DNA of 64,000 bases from Corydoras sp. C115. Its lineage: Eukaryota > Chordata > Actinopteri > Siluriformes > Callichthyidae. A model generated the notes under the pieces. The model saw only the letters and a program-made list of their open reading frames with translations, was not told where the DNA came from and searched no databases. Below are positions 25,271 to 35,570 of the stretch, one piece after another; positions within the stretch are counted from its first letter, which is position 1; each line of letters begins with the position of its first letter. The DNA is taken from the NCBI GenBank assembly GCA_019802505.1, contig JAFMOC010000002.1, forward strand, positions 3,849,001-3,913,000. The letters run 5' to 3'. Position numbers and translations under genes: made by a program.

Positions 25271-26150
25271 AACTGTACTTTGTGTTTAGTTCCAATGGGC
25301 TAATTAAAATCACAGAAATTTCATGGAAGCAAAACAGTTATCCTGTGTCTTCTATATTTCTTTCCTGTTTTTTTTTTCATAATACAGATCAGGAGGATTG
25401 ATGTGTGTCTCGTCATGAACTGTGCATCTTCTGTGGCTCCAGTGCATGATAGTATTTTGTTTTCCATCAGCAGCTGTATTTTATTTTGAAACTATGTCAA
25501 TTACCCTCTGTGAGAAATGCAAATGATGCAATAAAGTATGGCAACTGTGATATTGACAAGTGACCTATCTATAATGTTAACCATTTGAACAGTGATGAAA
25601 TGTTTTGCTCTCCTTAAAAATGATTTCGGTCTGTTTAGAAAAAGAAGTATGGAGCCCCTAAAGGGAAATAAGCAAAAAAAAAAATTTCGAGAGGAACGTG
25701 AGTGAAAAATTATTTTTTTTTTACTTATGTCATGTAAAAAACGCACCACTTATTAAGTGGTGCGCACAAGTGGTGCACACCACTTAGTAAGTCGTGCGCA
25801 CGAGATATTAAGTCGTGCTAAGTGGTGCGCACCACTTAATATCTCGTGCGCACGAGATATTATGTGAATCATAATCTGACAATAAACAGACATGACACGC
25901 TGTTACAACAATAGCGTTTACACTGGGACATGCGCTCTCCAACACTATGGCTGTTTGACAGATCCACAGATAAATAAAGAACACGAATATAAACAAACAT
26001 TTCTTTCTAGGAATCTTTCTAGGAATGTAACTCCGGAACGCAGTATAGTGCTGAGTTCGACCGAAACTCGTTTGCATGTTCTCCCCGTTGCTTGTTGCTT
26101 GGGAATTTCATTTTACCCCCAAAACAGTAAAGCATTGGAGATAAACGTGG

Positions 26151-26553
26151 CGATAACAATACTGGATTTCACATGTCTTATAATAATGACTTATTTTGAA
26201 AGACGGGCCGCTGTATTTGATGAGATGAAGTGTACATGTCTAGGATGAGATGAACGTAACCAGTGTTCTTCCCGTATGGAAATACAGATGCTTTCTTAGA
26301 ATCTTCAGGGAATCAATTGATTCACATTTCCGATTTCGTTCGAATGTAAAACATTCACAATGCGGTACATAGTCACATGTAAACAAACGCATGCGTGATT
26401 TTAGAAAGCATCCGTTTTTCCTTGTAGCTGTGGAACACCGGTTACGTTCAACTCATCTTACACATGTACACTTCATCTCATCAAATACAGCAGCGGCCTG
26501 TCTTTCAAAATAAGACATTATTATAAGATATGTGAAATCCAGTCGTGTTATCG
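26151..26553. repeat. foldback: about 155-bp inverted arms around a 90-bp loop
   Basis: The left arm, about 26151-26304, is the inverted copy of about 26395-26553. Matching blocks include 'cgataacaa', 'ctggatttcacatgtcttat', 'gatgagatgaagtgtacatg', 'gatgaacgtaacc' and 'gatgctttct'. The loop (26305-26394) has no obvious feature. The foldback lies in the interior of the DNA element, just before the 5' LTR. Confidence 0.75.
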
Positions 26554-26585
26554 ACTGGATCGTGTTATCGTAAGGGCGGGGGTAG

Positions 26586-26923
26586 TGTAAGTTTTTCTGA
26601 CATCCTGTGCTTTTGTTTTTGGGTTCTGTGTTTGTATAGATGTTAATTAGCTGTTTAGTCAGGTTCACTTTATTTAATTAGCGATTGGTCTGGGGGTGCA
26701 CGTGGTGTGTGTATTTAGTTCCGGTGTTCCTCGTCGTCTGTGTGCGTCTTAAGTTTATTCATGTCTCCTCGTCACTGTACGCCGTTTTTATGGTGTTTGG
26801 ACACCGTAATAAAGTTTGTGTTCCTGCCACCTGCGTGCCTGGCTCCCTTCTGCGCGTTAGAGCGCTGCGGATCTGCGTGGTGTTTGCGCAGCCGCGTTTA
26901 ACCCACGGTAGACGAGCGTGACA
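26586..26923 (+). repeat. 5' LTR of copy B
   Basis: It begins TGTAAG and ends GTGACA. A purine-rich 'taagggcgggggtag' lies immediately upstream (26571-26585), where only host sequence would be expected. Likely promoter and polyadenylation signals sit inside; 'aataaa' is near 26809. Confidence 0.8.
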
Positions 26924-27048
26924 GAAAAGACGCACCAATTCGGTTTGGGAGTCCAGAGCCCAGGTAGGCGTTGTTTAAATTTTTCTTTGGGGGGGCTGTA
27001 TAGCCTCGTACTCGCGGCGCGCTCCGCCGTGTCCGCGAGTGCGCCGTT

Positions 27049-28212
27049 ATGCGGAGCCCGCCGTCCCATTGCCGGGGGAGCGGCTCAAACAGCGTGGCGG
27101 AGTGTAGCGACTCCGATGAGGAATGCTTGTGGAGGTATGGGTTTGAGGCGCTCTGCGCAGAGGAAGGTCTGGACCTTGTTCAGATTTCCGATGACGAGGC
27201 GGGCGAATCTTATCTGTATGGGCATATTCTGCCTGTACGCACCCTCCGCAACACTGAGGAGTTCTGGACGGAGGGTCCTGTCCGGTTTGTTAAATCCCCG
27301 GTGGCGAGATCCAGACGCAGAGCGCGGCGACGGCGTGGAATGAAGCCGCAGCGGGCGCACAGCGCAGCGGGCGCACAGCGCAGCGGGCGCACAGCGCAGC
27401 TGCGAAGCGCGAAGCGTGGACTGCGGGGCAGTCACGTGACGCGACCGCGCCGGTCCGTGCCGCGTCTGGGTCGCGCTGCGAGGGGGCGGTACCGGAGCCG
27501 CCGCCCGAGTGTGTTGTGTCCCCCGTCCTCTTATGTGTCGTGTGACCAGTCTGTCGTCCCTATGTCTGATATGTTTGTGTCTATGTGTTTGGGCGTTGCG
27601 GCGGGGGTTTATGTTTTCTGTGCGCAGGATGGAGAGCCCGGGGTGCCCGCCGAGGTCCGCCCAGCGTGCGTGCCCGCCGAGGTCTGCCCAGCGTGCGTGC
27701 CCGCCGAGGTCCGCCCAGCGTGCGTGCCCGCCGAGGTCCGGCCAGCGTGCGTGCCCGCCGAAGTCCGCCCAGCGTGCGTGCCCGCCGAGGTCCGTCCAGC
27801 GTGCGTGCCCGCCGAGGTCCGTCCAGCGTGCGAGCCCATCCCGAGGCCCAGGGGCGTCACGCCGCCCATCCCGAGGCCCAGGGGCGTCACGCCGCCCATC
27901 CCGGGGCCCGGGGGCGTCACGCCGCCCATCCCGAGGCCCAGGGGCGTCACGCCGCCCATCCCGAGCAGCAGGGACCGCACGCCGCCCAGCCGGAGCAGCA
28001 GGGGCCGCACGCCGCACTCCCCGCCGCCAGGGGGCGTCCGCCTCGCCACGCCGCCAGAGGGCATCCGCCTCGCCATGCCGCCAGGGGGCGTCCTCCGGAC
28101 CGCGCCCAACGTGGGCGGCCACCGGACCACGCAGCTAGAGGCCGTGGCCCATTCCTTGCCCGACGGGGGCGTCCACCGGACCACGCAATCGGAGGGTGTG
28201 GCCCAGTCCTGA
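27049..28212 (+). CDS. repeat-containing protein of unknown function in LTR element (387 aa)
   Basis: This is an uninterrupted frame from ATG to TGA inside copy B. Residues 1-80 form an acidic domain with WRYG (28-31), LDLVQISDDE (41-50), GESYLYGHILP (52-62) and EEFW (70-73). It is shared with copies C and D but with no family I recognise. A basic run (RSRRRARRRR) follows at 87-96. A hydrophobic stretch (about 174-191) precedes seven 9-residue units of the type VPAEVRPAC (199-261) and four 10-residue units of the type PIPRPRGVTP (264-303), then a Pro/Gly-rich tail. The part at about 97-155 is in a different frame from copies C and D, so this copy probably carries compensating frameshifts. A nucleic-acid-binding or structural role is conceivable but unproven. 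Confidence 0.65.
   Translation: MRSPPSHCRGSGSNSVAECSDSDEECLWRYGFEALCAEEGLDLVQISDDEAGESYLYGHILPVRTLRNTEEFWTEGPVRFVKSPVARSRRRARRRRGMKPQRAHSAAGAQRSGRTAQLRSAKRGLRGSHVTRPRRSVPRLGRAARGRYRSRRPSVLCPPSSYVSCDQSVVPMSDMFVSMCLGVAAGVYVFCAQDGEPGVPAEVRPACVPAEVCPACVPAEVRPACVPAEVRPACVPAEVRPACVPAEVRPACVPAEVRPACEPIPRPRGVTPPIPRPRGVTPPIPGPGGVTPPIPRPRGVTPPIPSSRDRTPPSRSSRGRTPHSPPPGGVRLATPPEGIRLAMPPGGVLRTAPNVGGHRTTQLEAVAHSLPDGGVHRTTQSEGVAQS
27643..27957 (+). repeat. 27-bp and 30-bp in-frame tandem arrays
   Basis: Seven units of 27 bp ('gtgcccgccgaggtccg' + 'cccagcgtgc') at 27643-27831 are followed by four units of 30 bp at 27838-27957. Both periods are multiples of three and preserve the frame. The GC-rich units stay open in several frames on both strands, which generates spurious frames. 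Confidence 0.9.
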
Positions 28213-28474
28213 TCCGCCGTGGGCGTCCACCTGACCTCGCAGCCGGAGGGCGTCTGCAGCTCCGCTTCCGCAGACGGCGCTTTCCACACCGTGCCCGCAG
28301 AGGGCGTCCACCCCGACACAGAAATTATGGACGTGTCACACGCCTCCCCCGCAGAGGGCGTCCACCGGAGGGCGTCTATCTAGCCCGACTCAGGAGGGGC
28401 GGACGACCCCTCCCACCCCCCCAGGACCGTTTTTTTTTTGGGGTTGTCTTGGTCGCATCCCCTCGTTACGCGAC

Positions 28475-28830
28475 CTAGGGCACCCGTTTTTCTGTCGTCC
28501 TGTGCTTTTGTTTTTGGGTTCTGTGTTTGTGTAGATGTTAATTAGCTGTTTAGTCAGGTTCACTTTAGTTAATTAGCGTCTCGTTGGGATTGGTCTGGGG
28601 GTGCACGTGGTGTGTGTATTTAGTTCCGGTGTTCCTCGTCGTCTGTGTGCGTCTTAAGTTTATTCATGTCTCCTCGTCACTGTACGCCGTTTCTATGTAG
28701 TGTTTGGACACCGTAATAAAGTTTGTGTTCCTGCCACCTGCGTGCCTGGCTCCCTTCTGCGCGTTTGAGCGCTGCAGATCTGCGTGGTGTTTACGCAGCC
28801 GCGTTTAACCCACGGTAGACGAGCGTGACA
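28475..28830 (+). repeat. 3' LTR of copy B, 5' end deleted
   Basis: It is homologous to 26586-26923 from 'ttttctg' onward. The preceding 'gcgacctagggcaccc' joins internal sequence directly to LTR sequence. Comparison with copy D shows that the polypurine tract and the first LTR bases are deleted. Confidence 0.75.
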
Positions 28831-29096
28831 CGGAGTTACATTCCTAGAAAGATACGTTTATTTATATTTGTGTTCTTTATTTATCTGTGGATCTGTCAAA
28901 CAGTCATAGTGTCGGAGAGCGCATGTCCCAGTGTAAACGCTATCATTGTAACAGCGCGTCATGTCTGTTTATTGTCAGATTATGATTCACATAATCTGTG
29001 TAATATTAAGTGGTGCACACCACTTAGTAAGTCGTCCGCACGACTTAATATCTCGTGCGCACGACTTACTAAGTGGTGCGGACCACTTAATAAGTG

Positions 29097-29333
29097 TGTC
29101 ACAGGTGCCTGGGGCACCTGTCCCTCATTTGTGTATTCTAGGACTCCGTTGGGTGATTGGTTTATTTTGTGCACGTGACCGAGTGTTTTTCTTGCTTAGT
29201 TTCCGTATTCCCTCTCCCCCGTGCACGTCTTTGTTTGTGGTTACATTTCCAAGGAAACGCTCACCAGGCGCAAGCGGCGTACGCAGTTTCCCCGCGTAGC
29301 CGATTTCCTGGGGAAGACGAACGGAGTCTAACA
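29097..29333 (+). mobile_element. solo LTR, 5-bp target duplication AAGTG
   Basis: A 237-bp sequence starts TGTCACAGGTGCC and ends GTCTAACA, flanked by AAGTG at 29092-29096 and 29334-29338. Its start and a 'ttgtgcacgtgaccg' block resemble the LTRs of copies C and D, so it is a related family. It is inserted in the right arm of the DNA element. Confidence 0.85.
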
Positions 29334-30769
29334 AAGTGGTGCGCATGACATATGTAAAAAAAATTATTTTTTTTTACTCATATTCCTCTCGAATTTTTTG
29401 TTTGCTCATGTCCCTTTAGGGGCTCCGTAAAGAAGAATGAAGATTAAAACAAAACATACATTAGTATGCAACAATATGCTTCAGGCTATGGCTGAAAGCA
29501 ACTGAACTAAAGGTCTGGAAATGCCCTATTAACCCTGTTTAGTAATGCTCATATAGCTTACCACTTTAGTTTGTTGCTGTTCTGCTTTTATACTAAATTA
29601 ATGCATATACAGTGAGCTAGTGCAGAGCACAAATGTCACTAACTGACTTGTTCATTACATAAATCCAGTCACTGACTTATTGGCTTTATGTGCTGAAAGC
29701 CAATGTTTTTGTATGTCATACATGGCTGTATGTAAATTTTATGCACATCAGAAATGCATGCAGTGAAGAAGTAAAGTGTTCACATACATTTAACATTGCA
29801 TACAGGTGCTAAATAAAACTATGTAAAAACTGACCTTAAAATGTCACTTAAGAACCTTTACCAAATCACCCTGCTAGATTGTTTCGATTTTGTTTGTTTT
29901 CGTATCCTTCCTCTTCAGACGCTTCACACCAACTGGTGATTTCTGTAGCCTGGCACAACGCCACACTCGACAATGTGCCCAGGTCCTGATGAGAGACTTA
30001 ATTATTTAATGCGCACTGTGGGGTTCAAATGATGCCATCTGCTGCCCGCAGGAAGTGGCGGGGGTGTGAAGGTGGGTGGCAGAGCAGGAGGTAAAAGGCA
30101 CTGCTATGAAGGGCTTTCCTTGACCACAGCATCTGGTGGTTTGGACGTGCAGAACAGGATTTTATTACCAGCTAAGAGACATTTTTAAGGTCAGTTTAAA
30201 TATGAATTAGTATCAGTGATTTTTAATGAAGTTGTAAGCACTTGGCTGTACCTCCGAGGCCATAAGAACTGTTTACTTCATGCCAACATTATATTTCCCC
30301 CGTGGGCCACAAATTCAAGTCTGAGCAGACATGAGAATTATTCATGGGAGGAAAGAATCTTAAAGCATTAATTTTTAATTCATTATTGCATAGGTACTGT
30401 TAGGTGTTAAAATGGTTCTAAAGGAATTGGCCGACGCAGAAAGGATGGTCACAGTTGCAGTAAATCAGATGGTGGTACTGAGATGCTCTGAACAGAAATC
30501 TCAGAATTTTCAGTAATGCTCTACAGAAATAAAATCTGAAAACTGTGACGGCCAGAAAAGCAAGACTGTCATTTCCCTGAAACCAGTACATGATTACATA
30601 ACCCTTGTGCCATAACGCTTTGCTATGCTAATAATGTCCTTCTGCTGTAAAGTGAACAGTTGTTACAAAATGATCCACAATGCAAAGTGCTACTGTTCGA
30701 ATGTCTATTAACAGATATAGGAGGACCCAGGGTGTACCAAGAAAACATTCCATCACTTATATTATACAT

Positions 30770-30982
30770 TTATACATTCAGTCATTTAGCAGACATTTTT
30801 TATATAACGCAACTTTATCTCTAAACGAATGACAGAACAACTCAACTTTCAACTCCATGTGGGTTTTATCAGGGTCCTCTGGTTTCCTCCAATAGTCCAA
30901 AAAACATGGATTTAAGGTAAATTGGCTGCTCTAAATTGCCCCTATATATTTTGTCCAGCGATGGATTGACCCGGACCTGGGG
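30770..30982. repeat. SINE fragments
   Basis: 30770-30835 carries the 'tcagtcatttagcagaca' V-SINE/L2-type tail. 30853-30982 is the middle of the plus-strand tRNA-derived SINE ('aaaaacatggatttaaggta', 'ccagcgatggattgac'). Confidence 0.6.
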
Positions 30983-30992
30983 AGTGGCATGG

Positions 30993-31234
30993 TGTAACGA
31001 AAGGTGGGCATGAATGAGGACCGGAAACGGGCTTTATTACAGAGTATTTGAAATCTGTGATGGCATGGCGTTGCTCGCCAAAGTCCTACTCCATGCTCTC
31101 ATTCGCACTCCCCGCCGCATATGATGTCACAGCTTATAAAGCTGCGCACGCCATCAGACGGAGCCGGATCAGGTGTGCTAATCAAGTTCCATGATCAACA
31201 TATCGGCTCCACCTCTGCTCCCAGCGCCGCTAAA
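30993..31234 (-). mobile_element. probable solo LTR
   Basis: The plus strand begins TGTAACGAAAGG, and the segment is flanked by CATGG on both sides (30988-30992 and 31235-31239). On the minus strand a polyadenylation-like 'ctctgtaataaagcccg' lies near the end. The CA terminus overlaps the duplication, so the exact boundary is uncertain. Confidence 0.55.
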
Positions 31235-31309
31235 CATGGTCCACTGAAGTGCCAGTGTTAACTGATGTATGGCCAATCCTGTGTTCTGACTCCAACCAAA
31301 GTATGATAC

Positions 31310-31375
31310 TTGTAAATTGACAAATGGTCTGCTAAATGACCAAATGTAATGTCATGTAAATGGGTGACTATGAAA
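31310..31375 (+). repeat. V-SINE/L2-type 3' tail fragment
   Basis: 'tggtctgctaaatgaccaaa' and 'tgtaatgtcatgtaaatg' match the tail shared by the SINE at 9309-9530 and the LINE at 8040-9945. Confidence 0.55.
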
Positions 31376-32521
31376 ATTTTTACTTTAGCTTTTTTTGACT
31401 TGAGGTAGTAAATACAATTTAAATTATCTATCAGTGCTATTATTATCATTAAAAAAGGTGTAACATGACGATTAACATGACGAATAAAGAAGGTGTAACA
31501 TGACGATTTTTTGCAGTTGTGTAATGCTGCACTTTGTAGTGGTGATAAGCTCAGATGTATCTGCCATTCACTCGGATGTGGATTCATCTAAAGCCAATTA
31601 TCAGGCATTATATTAAATACATGCCATTGTTCTGGATGGGCATGCATTTTTACAGTGGATAACTGCTGTTTGCATGCCCTGCGCTGCAGTTTTACTTTGA
31701 CCATATTGATCCTACCTTTCTATCCAGTGCACATGGGGGAGGATGCTGAGGGATATTTGTGATGCTTGTTCCACACTGGTGTAAGTGGCGCAGCTGCTGC
31801 CCCTCAGGTGGTCCTCCCTTTGAGTGGCCAGGGAGGACAAGGGCTACCCCAAGCATCTTACTGGTGCAGCATTATGGTTTAGTTTGTAGGGGTCACATGT
31901 GGGACATGAACATGCTCTAAGTAACAATTAAATTGCTTCTATTCGTCTATTAAAAAGAAATAACTTTTTCAACATTATTTGTTTGTATATTAGTTTTCTG
32001 TCACATGTGGTTTGGTCTAGCATGGACACATGTTCCAGCAATCCATGCCCCGTAACAGAAGGTTTCAGAATGGAGATGTAATAGTCTGCCCGAACACACA
32101 TCATTTAGAAAAAGTGCATCAAAGATTTACCTGTTTCTCTCAAATCTTTGTCAGTAAGTCTATATATGTCACAGTGTTTGCGACATGGCAAACAGTCAAT
32201 GAATTCAATGAATTCAATTAGTTCTGTCAGTTTTGGGAAAAAAAAGAATGACCAACTGTTCACTCAGCAAGCTAGATTAGGGACAACAGTAAAATTAATG
32301 ACAAACTTCATATAACAAATCAGCAATAACCAACTGGAATAAAGCTCATTGGTACATTGCTCATACTGTGAAACCTCATCACTCATTGATGGGTCATATT
32401 TTTTATTGTTTATTGAAGCCATTTGTTGTAAATTATTGCTTAAGGCTGTAAAATATGAGAAAATTATTTTATGTGTAAAAAATTATTCTAGGTAAAACAT
32501 CTTTCAGAATGCAGCACTTAC

Positions 32522-32597
32522 CACAGGGATAGTTCAGCAGCAGGATGTCATCTACAGCAATATAGCCCCAGCGGTCCACTGTCGCCTCCAACAATAT
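32522..32597 (-). CDS. ptprt: ptprt exon, end of MAM domain
   Basis: This 76-base exon encodes 25 codons plus one base, between a TTTAG acceptor and a GTAAG donor. It reads [20 protein letters not shown], then NYPC. The DDILLL and YPC motifs close the MAM domain, which drives homophilic adhesion and dimerisation of type IIB receptors. The frame follows the MAM exon at 57683-57954 (phase 0) and feeds the Ig exon (phase 1). It appears two codons shorter than its mammalian counterpart, in the loop before GY-I/M-DD. It is short enough that similarity alone would be weak; position, phases and splice sites make it firm. Confidence 0.9.
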
Positions 32598-32870
32598 CTA
32601 AATGGAAAGCAATAAAATGTGTAATGTTCCGTATAAAAAATTAACTGAAATGCAAAATGATAAAACAATAAACCAACATCACAGTTACACATGACAAACC
32701 AGTTGGAAATACTTGGAAATATTTTTACACATGGTGACTTGTTGTTCATAGTAAATGTTAGTAATTAATAGTATTAAATACTCCATCCAAATAAGAATAA
32801 ACATTTATGAAAATCCATGGTCACCACACAGTCAGAATATGGTTAATTTTTTATTTAGATTATTTTAGTA

Positions 32871-34422
32871 CAGTCATGGCCAAAAGTTTTGAGAATGACA
32901 CAAATATTATATTTTCACATGATCTGCTGCCCTCTGGTTTTTATGTGTGTTTGTCATATGTTTTTATCACATACAGAAATATAATTGCAATCATATTATG
33001 AGTAAAAAAAGCTTTTATTGACAGTTAGAATGAGTTAATGCAGCAAGTCAATATTTGCAGTGTTGACCCTTCTTCTTCAGGACCTCTGCAATTCTCCATG
33101 GCATGCTCTCAATCAAATTCTGGACCAAATCTTGACTGATAGCAGTCCATTCTTGCACAATCAATGCTTGCATTTTGTCAGAATGTGTAGGTTTTTGTTT
33201 GTCCACCCTTCTCTTGATGATTGACCACAAGTTCTCAATGGGATTAAGATCTGGGGAGTTTCCAGGCCATGGACCCAAAATCTCTATGTTTTGTTCCCTG
33301 AGCCATGTAGTTATCACCTTTTGCTCCATCATGCTGGAAAAAGCATTGTTCATCACCAAACTGCTCTTGGATGGTTGGGAGAAGTTGCTCTCGGAGGACA
33401 TTCTGGTATCATTCTTTATTCGTGGCTGTGTTTTCAGGCAAGACTGTGAGAGAGCCGATTCCCTTGGCTGAGAAGTAACCCCACACATGAATGATTTCAG
33501 GATGCTTTACAGCTGGCATAAGACAAGACCGGTGGTAGCGCTCACCTTGTCTACTCCGAATAAGCTGTTTTCCAGATGTCCCAAACAATCGGAAAGGGGA
33601 TTCATCAGAGAAAATGACTTTACCCCAGTCCTCAGCAGTCCACTCCCTGTACCTTTTGCAGAATATCAGTCTGTCCCTGATGTTTTTTTCTGGAGAGAAG
33701 GGGCTTCTTTGCTGCCCTCCTTGAGACCAGGCCTTGCTCCAAGAGTCTCCGCCTCACAGTGCGTGCAGATGCACTCACACCTGCCTGCTGCCATTCCTGA
33801 GCAAGCTCTGCACTGCTGGTAGCCCGATCCCGCTGCTGAAACACTTTTAAGAGACGGTCCTGGCGCTTGCTGGTCTTTCTTGGGCGCCCTGGAGCCTTTT
33901 TGGCAACAATGGAACCTCTCTCCTTGAAGTTCTTGATGATGCGATATATTGTTGACTGAGGTGCAATCTTTCTGGCTGCGATACTCTTCCCTGTTAGGCC
34001 ATTTTTGTGCAGTGCAATGATGACTGCACATGTTTCTTTAGAGATAACCATGGTTAACAGAAGAGAAACAATGATGCCAAGCACCAGCCTCCTTTTAAAG
34101 TGTCCAGTGGTGTCATTCTTACTTAATCATGACAGATTGATCTCCAGCCCTGTCCTCATCAATACCCACACCTGTGTTAATGGAACAATCACTGAAATGA
34201 TGTTAGCTGGTCCTTTTAAGGCAATGCTGCAATTAAGTTGAAATGTGTTTTGGGGATAAAGTTCATTTTCTAGGCAAATATTGACTTTTCAATTAATTGC
34301 TGTTAAGCTGATCACTCTTTATAACATTCTGGAGTATATGCAAATTGCCATTATAAAAACTAAGCAGTAGACTTTGTAAAAATTCATATTTGTATCATTC
34401 TCAAATCTTTTGGCCATGACTG
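32871..34422 (-). mobile_element. Tc1/mariner transposon with both ends and TA target site
   Basis: Inverted ends start 'cagtcatggccaaaagtttt' at 32871 and finish with the inverse at 34422. TA dinucleotides flank at 32869-32870 and 34423-34424. The element is 1552 bp, a normal Tc1 length, with a broken transposase on the minus strand. Confidence 0.9.
33048..34084 (-). pseudogene. Tc1 transposase, frameshifted
   Basis: The N-terminal frame (from 34051, ATG in MVISKETCAVIIALHKNGL) holds the paired helix-turn-helix region, including GKSIAARKIAPQSTIYRIIK and the GRPRKTSKRQ hook. It runs out at 33632. In other frames the remains continue with a SDES motif (first catalytic Asp, near 33610), then QHDGA (second), and finally [12 protein letters not shown] (third Asp plus Glu) at 33220-33256, followed by the C-terminus to 33048. 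At least two frameshifts and a stop break the DDE domain. An active enzyme would cut and paste the element at TA sites; this copy cannot. Confidence 0.85.
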
Positions 34423-34865
34423 TACAGAGCAGCATAGTAGTTTATAAAAATTTTATTTATATATTATAACCATTAGATATTGCATTGATAAATATAAAAC
34501 TAAACTGGTTTAAACTATTCAGTCAGTCTGCAAGCAAATATCTGCTCATCTGCAGAACCTCAATAAATAAGGCATCTTGATTTGACATGCTTTACAAAAG
34601 TCACTGTACTGGTAGAAAGCTCTGGTTACACTAAGATCTATCTACTGAAAAGCTGAAAAATTTTGTGATGTTGTTACATATCGCTACCTGTTCGTGCCTG
34701 GCTCCCATCAGCGTGTTTAGGTGCTTCGGCTCTGCGCTTTTATTGCACAGTCGTACGGTCAGAGATAAGCAAGTGTGACAGAACGATGTGCCAGTAATTT
34801 TTGAGAGTCCAGAGCCCAGGTAAGCTTTTTTTTTTTTTTTTCTTTGCGGGGGCCATAAACCCTTG

Positions 34866-35458
34866 TACTCGCAGCACCCTCCATCGTGTCCACGAGTACG
34901 TCCTGTTACACATACTCACTCGCGCCCGGCTTCTGCTCTCTCTCCGTCGCACACGCCCGCTCCTTCATGTAAACAGTCACGTCGCGGTATCTTAGTGACA
35001 TCATCGCCCGGCGTTCCCGGCCTCTACGTCCAAGCTTCCGCCGCTGCGCTCCACCGCTACTTGGACGTAGAGGCCGAGAACGCCAGGCGATGACGTCACT
35101 AAGATACCGCGATCCGTCCGTTGAACAATCAAAACTCTGCGCTAAAGAGTCCGGGACGGCGGCTAAAGTAGTCTCTCCAGCCGAAGAGCACACCTGTAAC
35201 TAATAGTCTGGAGAGGGTGATCGATCCCGAGTGAAATGAGGAACAGGTGTGTGAATGGGTGAGTGTGTTGCTGCACGTGGAGGAGAGGGGTGTGCTTGTT
35301 TACACGGGAAAGTGGGTGTGTGCGGAGCGGCGTATGGCGGTGAGTGACGTGACTGTGTACCTGAAGGAGCGGGCGTGTGCGACGGAGAGAGAGCAGAAGC
35401 CAGGCGCGAGTATGTGTTAGAGGACGTACTCGTGGACACGATGGAGGGTGCCGCGAGT
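34866..35458. repeat. nested inverted repeats in Gypsy leader
   Basis: The inner hairpin has 52-base arms at 34983-35034 and 35060-35111, with 49 of 52 positions paired and a 25-base loop. Outer arms are 34866-34983 and 35345-35458 in opposite orientation, sharing 'accctccatcgtgtccacga', 'ggcttctgctctctctccgt' and 'cgcacacgcccgctccttca'. The unpaired spacer is 35112-35344. Confidence 0.85.
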
Positions 35459-35570
35459 GGGCGTTCCCCCACGGAAGATAATAAACTGTTTCTGTTCACC
35501 CTAAATCACGCTTCCTCCTCTTTCCGGCAGCATGATCGCTCAAATCTGACATAAAAACTCAAATCCTTAA

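Larger units (their letters stand above)
26586..28830 (+). mobile_element. non-autonomous LTR retrotransposon (copy B)
   Basis: Two direct LTRs (26586-26923 and about 28475-28830) flank a leader (26924-27048), one long frame (27049-28212) and a GC-rich 3' region (28213-28474). The LTRs share 'cagccgcgtttaacccacgg' and a 'gtaataaagtttgtg' polyadenylation region, and end in GTGACA. The leader contains 'gtccagagcccaggtaggc', shared with the elements at 34.7, 45.1 and 60.2 kb. No gag, protease, reverse transcriptase or integrase is present. No matching 5-bp target duplication is visible at its ends. Confidence 0.85.
25651..29426. mobile_element. palindrome-rich DNA element with long inverted repeats, host to nested LTR elements
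   Basis: The left end at 25651 reads 'ggagcccctaaagggaaata' and the right end is its inverted counterpart, finishing at 29426. The arms (about 25651-26040 and 28831-29426) match over most of their length. Each contains a chain of short palindromes built from 'aagtggtgcgcaccactt' and 'cgtgcgcacg' (25741-25862 and 29007-29096). The inner arm ends meet at 'ggaatgtaactccg' (about 26035) and its inverse (28831). The interior holds a foldback (26151-26553) and the LTR element at 26586-28830; the right arm holds a solo LTR. No transposase and no clear target duplication were seen, so the superfamily is open. Confidence 0.75.
22736..32521 (-). other. ptprt: ptprt intron between MAM and Ig exons (9.8 kb)
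   Basis: The centre is the 25651-29426 nested element cluster. Nothing is recognised in 23312-23664, 23756-24984, 25271-25650, 29427-30769 and 31376-32521. The part 29900-30190 is GC-richer, non-repetitive sequence and is a candidate conserved non-coding element. Confidence 0.85.

Noticed and set aside
26571..26585. CRISPR or satellite interpretation of the 27/30-bp arrays and palindrome chains
   Set aside because: The arrays have no spacers and lie inside LTR elements in a vertebrate intron. The palindrome chains belong to inverted arms of a DNA element.
27085..28478. Alternative frames on both strands overlapping the copy B protein
   Set aside because: They are by-products of GC-rich tandem repeats. 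Only the frame starting at 27049 carries the domain shared with copies C and D.
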